DNA of 6,710 nucleotides from Pseudomonadota bacterium (GTDB taxonomy: Bacteria > Pseudomonadota > Alphaproteobacteria > Sphingomonadales > Sphingomonadaceae), in assembly GCA_023392555.1 (NCBI GenBank), contig JAEVYW010000234.1:1-6710 (forward strand), written 5' to 3'. Shown piece after piece: positions 1 to 5,410 of this stretch. Numbering within the stretch: position 1 is the first letter of the stretch; each line of letters begins with the position of its first letter. Both the position numbers and the translations under genes were made by a program. Below the pieces are notes generated by a model. It was not told the DNA's origin and searched no databases. It worked only from the letters and a program-made list of their open reading frames with translations.

Positions 1-92
1 CTACGAACCAGCTCCACGAAGCCGGCCTGCCGACCCTTTACCGGCGCGCGATCGCGGCAGTGCTCGAAGCACGGAGCAAGCTTGCCGCCTGA
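1..92 (+). CDS. C-terminal end of an unidentified protein (partial)
   Basis: The frame beginning at base 3 stays open for 29 codons and ends in TGA at 90-92. Its peptide begins TNQLHEAGLP and ends EARSKLAA. It is helix-prone, Ala/Arg/Leu rich and looks like the soluble C-terminus of a cytoplasmic protein. I do not recognise the family from so short a piece. The case for a real gene is its position: its stop overlaps the TTG start of nudC by 11 bases in another frame, an arrangement typical of translationally coupled genes, and nudC's Shine-Dalgarno lies inside it. The other two forward frames here give Pro/Arg/Ser-rich, less protein-like peptides. The start lies upstream of the window. Confidence 0.55.
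   Translation, partial: TNQLHEAGLPTLYRRAIAAVLEARSKLAA
73..76 (+). promoter_or_regulatory. Shine-Dalgarno for nudC
   Basis: GGAG lies 5 bases before the TTG at 82. It supports this TTG as the nudC start over the next in-frame candidate, GTG at 133. It sits inside the coding region of the upstream gene, which fits translational coupling. Confidence 0.55.
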
Positions 93-942
93 GCCTTTCT
101 TTTCCGGTCCGGGCATCGACCGCGCCGACCTCGTGCGCACTCAGCCGGAGCGGCTGGCAGAGCTCGTCGGCGCTCCGTCTTCGCGCCAGTTGGTGTGGAA
201 GGACGGCTTACCCGCGATCGGTGAGGACGGCCGCTTGCAATGGCAGCCGCTCGCGAAGCCGGACCTCTTCCTTGGCATCGCTGAGGGCATTGCTCACTTC
301 TCCGCGACCGAACTGCCCGCAGCGAATGCCCGCGCCGCGTTCGACACAATGGGCATGCTTTCCGCTGAGGAGGCGCCGCTGTTCGCCGCAGCGCTCAGCC
401 TCGCCTGGTGGCACTCGCGCCATCGCTTCTGCGCCAATTGCGGCGCTTCGACGAAGATCGTCCGCGGCGGCTGGGGGCGGGAATGCCCGTCCTGTTCTGC
501 CCAGCATTTCCCGCGCGTCGACCCGGTGGTGATCATGCTTGCCGAGCATGACGGCCGCCTCCTGCTTGGCCGGCAGCCGCAATATCCGCCCGGCCGCTAT
601 TCGGCGCTCGCGGGCTTCGTCGAGCCGGGCGAAAGCATCGAGGCCGCGGTAGCGCGCGAGCTGCATGAGGAAGCCGGGATCGCCGTCACCGACGTTGCTT
701 ATGTCGCAAGCCAGCCGTGGCCATTTCCATCGTCGTTGATGGTCGGATGTCATGCGCGTGCGCTTGGCGAAGAACTGACCATCGACACGACCGAGCTCGA
801 CGATGCCCGTTGGTTTACCCGTGAAGAAGTCGCCGCTGCACTTGCCGGGGAAGAGGGCGCAGCCTTCCTCCCGCCACCGCGCTTCGCAATTGCGCGCACG
901 CTGCTGGAGCACTGGCTTGATGAACGCGGGACTCGCCCCTAA
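82..942 (+). CDS. nudC: NADH pyrophosphatase / NAD-cap decapping Nudix hydrolase (NudC)
   Basis: Cytoplasmic zinc Nudix hydrolase, 286 aa, expected to cleave NAD(H) to NMN(H) and AMP and, as known for E. coli NudC, to remove NAD caps from RNA. Domains in order: an N-terminal NudC-like domain (about 1-105); a four-cysteine zinc ribbon (C117, C120, C135, C138); and the Nudix fold from about 145. The Nudix box at 178-200 is complete: G178, E184, R192-E193, E196-E197, G199. The NudC-specific signature SQPWPFPSS follows at 210-218 and separates it from general Nudix proteins. Length is normal or slightly long for the family. The TTG start is chosen because of its Shine-Dalgarno and because residues 1-30 (FFSGPGIDRAD) look like the usual NudC N-terminus; GTG at 133 would remove them. 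It overlaps the upstream gene by 11 bases and the cytochrome gene follows after 50 bases, so an operon is likely. All catalytic and zinc residues are present. Confidence 0.93.
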   Translation: MPPEPFFSGPGIDRADLVRTQPERLAELVGAPSSRQLVWKDGLPAIGEDGRLQWQPLAKPDLFLGIAEGIAHFSATELPAANARAAFDTMGMLSAEEAPLFAAALSLAWWHSRHRFCANCGASTKIVRGGWGRECPSCSAQHFPRVDPVVIMLAEHDGRLLLGRQPQYPPGRYSALAGFVEPGESIEAAVARELHEEAGIAVTDVAYVASQPWPFPSSLMVGCHARALGEELTIDTTELDDARWFTREEVAAALAGEEGAAFLPPPRFAIARTLLEHWLDERGTRP

Positions 943-984
943 GAACGCGCGCAACCTTGTCGCAAGCCTCGGCAACCGCCGGAC

Positions 985-988
985 GGAG
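985..988 (+). promoter_or_regulatory. Shine-Dalgarno for the cytochrome c gene
   Basis: GGAG 4 bases before the ATG at 993. It decides this start over the in-frame TTG at 957, which would add 12 polar residues in front of a clean N-terminal membrane anchor. Confidence 0.5.
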
Positions 989-992
989 ACCC

Positions 993-1718
993 ATGGACGA
1001 CCGCTTCAACACCATCGCCGGCTGGGCGCTGTTCGCCGGAATTATCGCTCTCGGTAGCTCGATTGTCGCAGGCGAAGTGTTCCATCAGGAACGCCCCGAA
1101 GAGATGGGCTATCCGATCGAAGGCGTGGGCGAAGAGGGCGCCGGCGGCGAAGCGGCCGCGAAGCCGATCGCCTGCTACATGGCCGCTGCCGACGCGACTG
1201 CGGGCCAGCAGGTCTTCGCCAAGTGCACGGCCTGCCACAATGCCGACAAGGGCGGCGCCAATGCGCTCGGCCCGAACCTGTGGGGCGTGCTGGGTGAGCC
1301 GGTCGGCAAGGGCAAGGGCTTTGCCTTCTCCGACGCTCTCGCGAAGCATGGCGGCACCTGGGATTTCCAGACCTTGAGTGACTGGCTGTCGAGCCCGAAG
1401 AAGTTCGCTCCGGGCACGAAGATGACCTTCGCCGGCCTCAGCAAGCCGGAAGATCGCGCCAACGTGATCGCCTTCCTCAACGCGCACAGCGATGCGCCGC
1501 AGCCGGCACCTGCCGCTGGTCCGGAATGCGCCGAGGGTGCCGCTCCGGCCGCTGCCGGTGCTCCGGGAACGCCTCCGGGCGCTACTCCGCCGGCCGACGC
1601 CTCATCCGCGAAGCCGGGCACCGGCCCGAATAACGGACCGCAGAAGGCTGAGGACGAGCCCGAAGGCGCCAAGAAGCCGGGCGGCGGCGAGGCTGAAGGC
1701 CAGGCCGTCAAGCACTAA
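993..1718 (+). CDS. Membrane-anchored class I cytochrome c with Pro/Ala/Gly-rich tail
   Basis: A 241-aa c-type cytochrome expected to carry electrons on the periplasmic face of the inner membrane, as membrane-bound CycM/c552 proteins do between the bc1 complex and terminal oxidases in alphaproteobacteria. An N-terminal hydrophobic segment (about 8-28, preceded by MDDRFNT) lacks an obvious cleavage site and probably stays as an anchor. An acidic, Gly/Glu-rich linker follows (29-57). The haem domain spans about 63-166: covalent haem site C78-T-A-C81-H82, the GPNLWGVLG stretch after it, and the probable axial methionine M144 in GTKMTFAGL, then the final helix RANVIAFLNAH. Residues 169-241 form a low-complexity tail rich in Pro, Ala and Gly, with charged Lys/Glu near the end, not part of the usual fold. 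Cysteines 61 and 179 lie outside the haem motif. It follows nudC by 50 bases and converges on the LOG gene with 14 bases between. The exact redox partner is inferred. Confidence 0.88.
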   Translation: MDDRFNTIAGWALFAGIIALGSSIVAGEVFHQERPEEMGYPIEGVGEEGAGGEAAAKPIACYMAAADATAGQQVFAKCTACHNADKGGANALGPNLWGVLGEPVGKGKGFAFSDALAKHGGTWDFQTLSDWLSSPKKFAPGTKMTFAGLSKPEDRANVIAFLNAHSDAPQPAPAAGPECAEGAAPAAAGAPGTPPGATPPADASSAKPGTGPNNGPQKAEDEPEGAKKPGGGEAEGQAVKH

Positions 1719-1732
1719 GCTTTAGGCGCCGA

Positions 1733-2629
1733 TCACTCCGGCGGCGCGCCCTGCATCCGCGCCGGAACGGGCTGCTCTTCGTAGAAGCGCTGGACGAAGT
1801 CCCACGCCTCGTTCGCATCTTCGCACCAGTGGAAGATGTCGAGGTCGTGCGGCGCAACCACGCCTTCCTCGACCAGCGCGTCGAAATCGACGACGCGGTT
1901 CCAGAATTCCTTGCCGAACAGCAGCACCGGCAGCGGGCGTACCTTGCCCGTCTGGATCAAAGTCAAAAGCTCGAAGAATTCGTCGAACGTGCCGAATCCG
2001 CCCGGGAAGACCGCGACCGCCCGCGCGCGCAGCAGGAAGTGCATCTTGCGAAGCGCGAAATAGTGGAACTGGAAGCTGAGGTCCGGAGTGACGTAGCGGT
2101 TCGGCAACTGCTCGTGGGGAAGCACGATGTTGAGGCCGATCGTTTCCGCGCCGACGTCGATCGCACCGCGGTTGGCGGCTTCCATGATCGACGGTCCGCC
2201 GCCCGAGCAGACGACGAAGTGGCGCTGCCCTTCTTCGTCCGGACCGCAGGCCGCGGCGAGCTTGGCGAGGTCGTAGGCGACTTCATAATAATGTGACTTG
2301 GCCTTCAGGCGCTCTGCAATGCGGCGCTGCTGGTCGTCCGACGCCGCAGCGACAAGCGCGTCGGCCATCTTTGGCTCGGGAATGCGCGCAGAGCCGTAGA
2401 ACACGAACGTCGAAGCGATGTTCGCCTCATTCATGAACAGCTCGGGCTTCAGCAGCTCCAGCTGGAAGCGGACGGGGCGGAGGTCCTCGCGAAGCAGGAA
2501 CTCATTGTCCTGGAAAGCGAGCTTGTAGGCGCTGCTTTCAGTCTGCGGGCTGGACGGGACGTGCTTGGCGGCTTTCGCATCGATCTTGGACGTCGGGAAA
2601 ATGCGCTTTGGCGGTATCGGATCGTTCAT
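1733..2629 (-). CDS. LOG-family (TIGR00730-type) nucleotide 5'-monophosphate phosphoribohydrolase
   Basis: A 298-aa cytoplasmic Rossmann-fold protein of the LOG family, historically mislabelled lysine decarboxylase. Family members cleave the base from nucleoside 5'-monophosphates (cytokinin activation in plants; nucleotide salvage by PpnN-type enzymes in bacteria). From the ATG at 2629: an N-terminal extension of about 70 residues with the conserved-looking stretch LREDLRPVRFQLELLKPEL (47-65); FYGSARIP (77-84) at the first strand; CSGGGPSIMEAANRGA (141-156); R194-K195 in FALRKMHFLL; and the family signature PGGFGTFDE (209-217). The substrate cannot be read from sequence. It is longer than the roughly 190-aa plant-type LOGs because of the N- and C-terminal extensions. 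The frame stays open upstream to a TTG at 2665, but those 12 codons are mostly an inverted repeat encoding GFSGGSARAAA, so ATG 2629 is preferred. It lies 39 bases after the creD stop, likely the same transcript, and has no clear Shine-Dalgarno. Confidence 0.87.
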   Translation of the reverse strand: MNDPIPPKRIFPTSKIDAKAAKHVPSSPQTESSAYKLAFQDNEFLLREDLRPVRFQLELLKPELFMNEANIASTFVFYGSARIPEPKMADALVAAASDDQQRRIAERLKAKSHYYEVAYDLAKLAAACGPDEEGQRHFVVCSGGGPSIMEAANRGAIDVGAETIGLNIVLPHEQLPNRYVTPDLSFQFHYFALRKMHFLLRARAVAVFPGGFGTFDEFFELLTLIQTGKVRPLPVLLFGKEFWNRVVDFDALVEEGVVAPHDLDIFHWCEDANEAWDFVQRFYEEQPVPARMQGAPPE

Positions 2630-2630
2630 G

Positions 2631-2655
2631 GCGGCGGCTCTAGCCGAGCCGCCGC
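2631..2655 (-). repeat. Perfect GC-rich inverted repeat (hairpin) at the LOG start codon
   Basis: The arms GCGGCGGCTC (2631-2640) and GAGCCGCCGC (2646-2655) are exact reverse complements around a 5-base loop, giving a 10-bp stem with nine G-C pairs. In the creD-LOG transcript it lies between the creD stop (2669) and the LOG ATG, which starts one base after the stem. No T-tract follows in either direction, so it is not a standard intrinsic terminator. It occupies the place where a ribosome binding site would be, so it may lower LOG translation or halt 3' exonucleases behind creD. Function is inferred; the repeat itself is directly visible. Confidence 0.75.
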
Positions 2656-2668
2656 TGAACCCCAAGCG

Positions 2669-4063
2669 TCACGCTGCGTCGGCGCCGCGGCGCGCGCCCC
2701 AGTCGATCCGGCGTGTCCCGTACATCACACCTGCAAGCGCCGCGAAGAGCAGCAGCGAGCCGATGAGCAGCGAGAAAGCTTCGAGGCTGAGTAGGATGTA
2801 GAGGACGGCGTACAGACCGACGAGCAGGCCGCCGATGAACAAGGCCCGGCGCCAACTGCCCAGAATCGCCGCCGAGTAAGCGGTGTTGAGGCCGGCGATC
2901 GCAGCCGCGGCGACGATGTAGGCCGGAGTGAAGCCGATCACTTCGGCGAAGGCGAGCAGAAGCACGAAGAACAGCACCAGCGCTGCGCCCATCAGCAGAT
3001 ATTCGACCGGCGACACGCGAACGCCGCCGATGACGTCGAACATCAGCAACGCGAGGAAGGTGAAGCCGATGAACAGGAAGCCGTACTTGGCCGCGCGATC
3101 GACGCGGGAATAGAGATCGACCGGCTGAATCAGGCTGATGCTTGCGACCTGCACCGCACTGCTGTCCTGCGGTCCGGCAACGGCCACGGTCGGCACACTG
3201 GGGTTCACTCGGTCGACAAGATTGCTTTGGCCGGCATCCCCTGTGGAGACCAGCGAGCGGCCGAGCGCCAAATTGCCGATGCTATAGATTGCAGTGAAGC
3301 CCTCGGCATCGACGCTTCTCCGGTCAGGCAGGAAGTCGCCGCCGAACGAGGGATGCGGCCAGGGGGATTTGACCGTCCACATAGTGTGTCCCCCGTCGGG
3401 CGCGAGGGTCAGCGAGGAATTGCCGCGCAGGGCGTAGCTGTAATCGACGACGATCGGCCGCGAGGTGAGCGTGTCGGCGTCGATCCAGGCGAAGAAACCG
3501 CGGCCGGCTCCGCTGCCGCCGCCTGGCTGCAGGCGCAAAGCTTGGCCATTCGCCGCGACCTTCGGGTTGGCGCCGAGGCCGCGCGGGTCGCTGACGCCGA
3601 AGCGAAGCTCTGCGCGTGGCAGGTCCATGTCGGCGACGGTAACGCCGTGCCGCGCGAGATCTGGTGGGAAGGCGAAGCGCGCCTTGCCGGACGATTGGGT
3701 GTCGTAGACCACGGCTTCGTAGATCGAGCGCTTGCGGCGCTCGGGCGCGACCGATGAACTGATCTCCATGACTTCCGGAGCCAGCCTCAGCTCGCGCATG
3801 ACGTCGCGGGTGCGAGTGACGCTCCGCCCATTCTCGATGACGGTGTCGCTCGCAGTAGCGCGATAGGGGATGACGAGGACAGGTCCCGACACGGCCTGCG
3901 GCCCGCCCCAGCCTTCAGTGATGGACGCGGTCGCCTGCCGAGCCTGGCTTTCGCGGTCGTATACCAGGAACCAGACCATGAAGATTGGGATGGCAAGCGC
4001 GGCTGCGATTAGGATCGCGAGGAAGAGCTTGAGCGCCGGGGTCCGCTCGCCATCGATCATCAT
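2669..4063 (-). CDS. creD: CreD-like inner membrane protein
   Basis: A 464-aa inner membrane protein matching the CreD family, which in E. coli belongs to the CreBC regulon and is linked to cell-envelope integrity and colicin E2 tolerance; its biochemical role is unknown. One N-terminal membrane helix (about 10-34) is followed by a large extracytoplasmic domain (about 35-325) with family hallmarks: GWGGPQAVSGPVLVIPY (51-67), RKRSIYEAVVY (110-120) and WPHPSFGGDFLP (235-246). Then come about five closely spaced membrane helices (about 327-346, 352-373, 378-399, 405-427, 429-447) and a short end RRIDWGARR on the cytoplasmic side. Length is normal. The start has tandem ATG codons at 4063 and 4060 behind a perfect AAGGAGG, at 5 and 8 bases; either is possible and they differ by one Met. 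No creB/creC regulator genes are in the window. The LOG gene follows 39 bases downstream. It is divergent from the siderophore receptor. Confidence 0.92.
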   Translation of the reverse strand: MMIDGERTPALKLFLAILIAAALAIPIFMVWFLVYDRESQARQATASITEGWGGPQAVSGPVLVIPYRATASDTVIENGRSVTRTRDVMRELRLAPEVMEISSSVAPERRKRSIYEAVVYDTQSSGKARFAFPPDLARHGVTVADMDLPRAELRFGVSDPRGLGANPKVAANGQALRLQPGGGSGAGRGFFAWIDADTLTSRPIVVDYSYALRGNSSLTLAPDGGHTMWTVKSPWPHPSFGGDFLPDRRSVDAEGFTAIYSIGNLALGRSLVSTGDAGQSNLVDRVNPSVPTVAVAGPQDSSAVQVASISLIQPVDLYSRVDRAAKYGFLFIGFTFLALLMFDVIGGVRVSPVEYLLMGAALVLFFVLLLAFAEVIGFTPAYIVAAAAIAGLNTAYSAAILGSWRRALFIGGLLVGLYAVLYILLSLEAFSLLIGSLLLFAALAGVMYGTRRIDWGARRGADAA

Positions 4064-4068
4064 CGTCG

Positions 4069-4075
4069 CCTCCTT
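4069..4075 (-). promoter_or_regulatory. Perfect Shine-Dalgarno for creD
   Basis: On the minus strand AAGGAGG lies 5 bases before the first and 8 bases before the second of two adjacent ATG codons. It is the strongest ribosome binding site in the window and fixes the creD start region. Confidence 0.8.
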
Positions 4076-4085
4076 AAACTCAATT

Positions 4086-4115
4086 CATCTACAGAAAAGC
4101 ACGGTTCATCGTCAA
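4086..4115 (-). promoter_or_regulatory. Possible sigma70-type promoter for creD
   Basis: The minus strand has TTGACG (4110-4115, five of six consensus -35 bases), then 18 bases, then TAGATG (4086-4091, three of six -10 bases). It sits between the divergent start codons and points to creD, with a short leader carrying the Shine-Dalgarno. The -10 is weak, so this is a suggestion only. Confidence 0.3.
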
Positions 4116-4147
4116 GATGCGGTTCTGAGTGTTAGAGTTCCGCTATT

Positions 4148-4172
4148 GCGAATGACTATCAATAACGATAGT
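4148..4172 (+). promoter_or_regulatory. Fur-box-like operator upstream of the siderophore receptor
   Basis: GCGAATGACTATCAATAAC (4148-4166) matches 13 of 19 positions of the E. coli Fur consensus by my hand alignment. Overlapping it is a perfect 6-bp inverted repeat, ACTATC (4155-4160) and GATAGT (4167-4172), around 6 bases. The site is AT-rich in a GC-rich region and lies directly before a siderophore receptor, the usual target of Fur repression. It ends only 8 bases before the receptor ATG. Iron-dependent repression is inferred. The same operator could affect creD, but it is over 80 bases from that start. Confidence 0.65.
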
Positions 4173-4180
4173 GCGGTCTC

Positions 4181-5410
4181 ATGAAGGGGCATATTTCCGC
4201 ATCGCTCGCCGCGCTCCTTGCCGGCGTTTCGTCACCAGCTCTGGCCGGCGCGGCGGTCGACCCGTCGCAGCCTGCAGCTGACACGGTCGCCGCCGGATCG
4301 GCCGCAGCCGCCGATCAGGCCGGCCAGACGATCATCGTGACCGGCCAACGGTCCGAATATGGCGCAAACTCGACCCGCACGGCCACGAAGACCAACACCG
4401 ACATCCGCAACATCCCGCAGGCGCTTACGGTCATTTCGGAAAAGCAGATTGAGGATCAGGCGATTCGGTCCGTCGCCGAGCTTCTGACATTCGTACCCGG
4501 CGCCACTCCGGGAACCGGCGAGAGCAACCGGGACCAGTTCACCCTACGGGGTAACAATACGACGGCGGACTTCTTCGTCGACGGGGTCCGGGACGACGTC
4601 CAATATTTCCGTGACTTCTACAACGTGGATCGCGTCGAGGTTTTGAAGGGACCGAACGCGATGATCTTCGGCCGCGGCGGCGGCGGCGGCGTGGTCAACC
4701 GCGTTACCAAGCGCGCCACCTTCGGCAATTATAGCGAAGCGCTGACTTCGACCGACAATTACGGTGGCATCCGGCTCACCGGCGACGTCGATCATTCGCT
4801 CAGCCAAAGCGTCGCGTTCCGCGTCAACGGTCTCTACGAGAACGCCGACAGCTTCCGGCGCCATGTCGATCTGAAGCGCTACGGCATTAATCCGACAGTC
4901 GCGTTCCAGGCCGGGCCGAACACGCGCATCGACGTCAGCTACGAAAATTTCCATGATCGGCGAACGACCGATCGCGGCGTTCCAGCCAACGGCAGCCGGC
5001 CGCTCGAAGGCTTCGACCGGACCTTTTTCGGCGATCCGGACGACAGCTACGCGAAGGCTCGGGTCAATGTCGGCACGCTCTCGGTCGAACATGAGTTTGC
5101 CGACGGGCTCACTCTTCGCAACCGGACGTTGTTCGGCGACTACGACAAGTTCTACCAGAACATCTACTCAAGCGCGCTCAACCCCACGACGGGTGTCGTT
5201 ACCCTGGGCGCCTACAACAGCCGGAATGATCGCCGGAACCTGTTCAGCCAGACGGACCTCATTTGGGAGAACAATCTGGGCGCATCGATCAGACTTTGCT
5301 GTTCGGCTTCGAAGTGGGCCGGCAGAAGTCGCGCAACCACCGCGAATCCGGCACTTTCCTCAACGGCAGCACGGCTCCCCTGTCCGATCCGACCGTGGAC
5401 AAGCAGGTAA
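4181..5410 (+). CDS. N-terminal part of the siderophore receptor (signal peptide, plug, first barrel strands)
   Basis: This open frame gives 409 residues, of which 1-367 are receptor and 368-409 are out-of-frame, ending in an unnatural Arg/Ser/Cys/Pro-rich stretch. A Sec signal peptide covers 1-22 (hydrophobic ALLAGVSSPALA, cleavage likely near ALA-GAA). A low-complexity Ala/Asp linker follows, then a TonB-box-like QTIIVTGQR (49-57). The plug domain spans about 75-178: RNIPQALTVIS, LLTFVPGATPG, DQFTLRGNN, FFVDGVRDDVQYFRD, then RVEVLKGPNAMIFGRG and a five-glycine run (166-170) before VVNRVTK. The first barrel strands extend to WENNLG (362-367). If translated alone it would give a plug with an incomplete barrel that is unlikely to assemble. 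Confidence 0.75.
   Translation: MKGHISASLAALLAGVSSPALAGAAVDPSQPAADTVAAGSAAAADQAGQTIIVTGQRSEYGANSTRTATKTNTDIRNIPQALTVISEKQIEDQAIRSVAELLTFVPGATPGTGESNRDQFTLRGNNTTADFFVDGVRDDVQYFRDFYNVDRVEVLKGPNAMIFGRGGGGGVVNRVTKRATFGNYSEALTSTDNYGGIRLTGDVDHSLSQSVAFRVNGLYENADSFRRHVDLKRYGINPTVAFQAGPNTRIDVSYENFHDRRTTDRGVPANGSRPLEGFDRTFFGDPDDSYAKARVNVGTLSVEHEFADGLTLRNRTLFGDYDKFYQNIYSSALNPTTGVVTLGAYNSRNDRRNLFSQTDLIWENNLGASIRLCCSASKWAGRSRATTANPALSSTAARLPCPIRPWTSR

Noticed and set aside
208..975. Long antisense open frame opposite nudC (255 codons)
   Set aside because: Lies opposite a gene with complete Nudix and zinc motifs; composition is the Arg/Ala/Gly-rich pattern usual for shadow frames in GC-rich DNA, with no recognisable motif.
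939..1711. Antisense frames opposite the cytochrome gene (939-1487 and 1175-1711)
   Set aside because: Both are mirror frames of a well-supported cytochrome c; the second only reflects the Pro/Ala tail.
1725..1750. Possible terminator hairpin between the cytochrome and LOG genes
   Set aside because: Only a 5-bp stem (GGCGC with GCGCC) with a 16-base loop and no T-tract, partly inside the LOG coding region; too weak to call.
1829..2296. Plus-strand frame inside the LOG gene
   Set aside because: Charged, low-complexity shadow of a gene with the full PGGFGTFDE signature on the other strand.
3227..3757. Plus-strand 176-codon frame inside creD
   Set aside because: Overlaps the periplasmic domain of a complete creD; no Shine-Dalgarno and no family resemblance.
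4064..4180. Small gene, riboswitch or small RNA in the divergent intergenic region
   Set aside because: Only 117 bases; the visible elements (Shine-Dalgarno, possible promoter, Fur-like site) account for most of it, and I see no conserved structure.
4670..4690. GGC trinucleotide run as a phase-variation switch
   Set aside because: It encodes the five-glycine run that is usual in this receptor family's plug, and whole-codon slippage would not shift the frame.
5270..5290. Programmed -1 ribosomal frameshifting joining the two receptor halves
   Set aside because: The register change fits -1, but there is no slippery heptamer in the correct phase and no clear downstream stem seen; a missing base is simpler.
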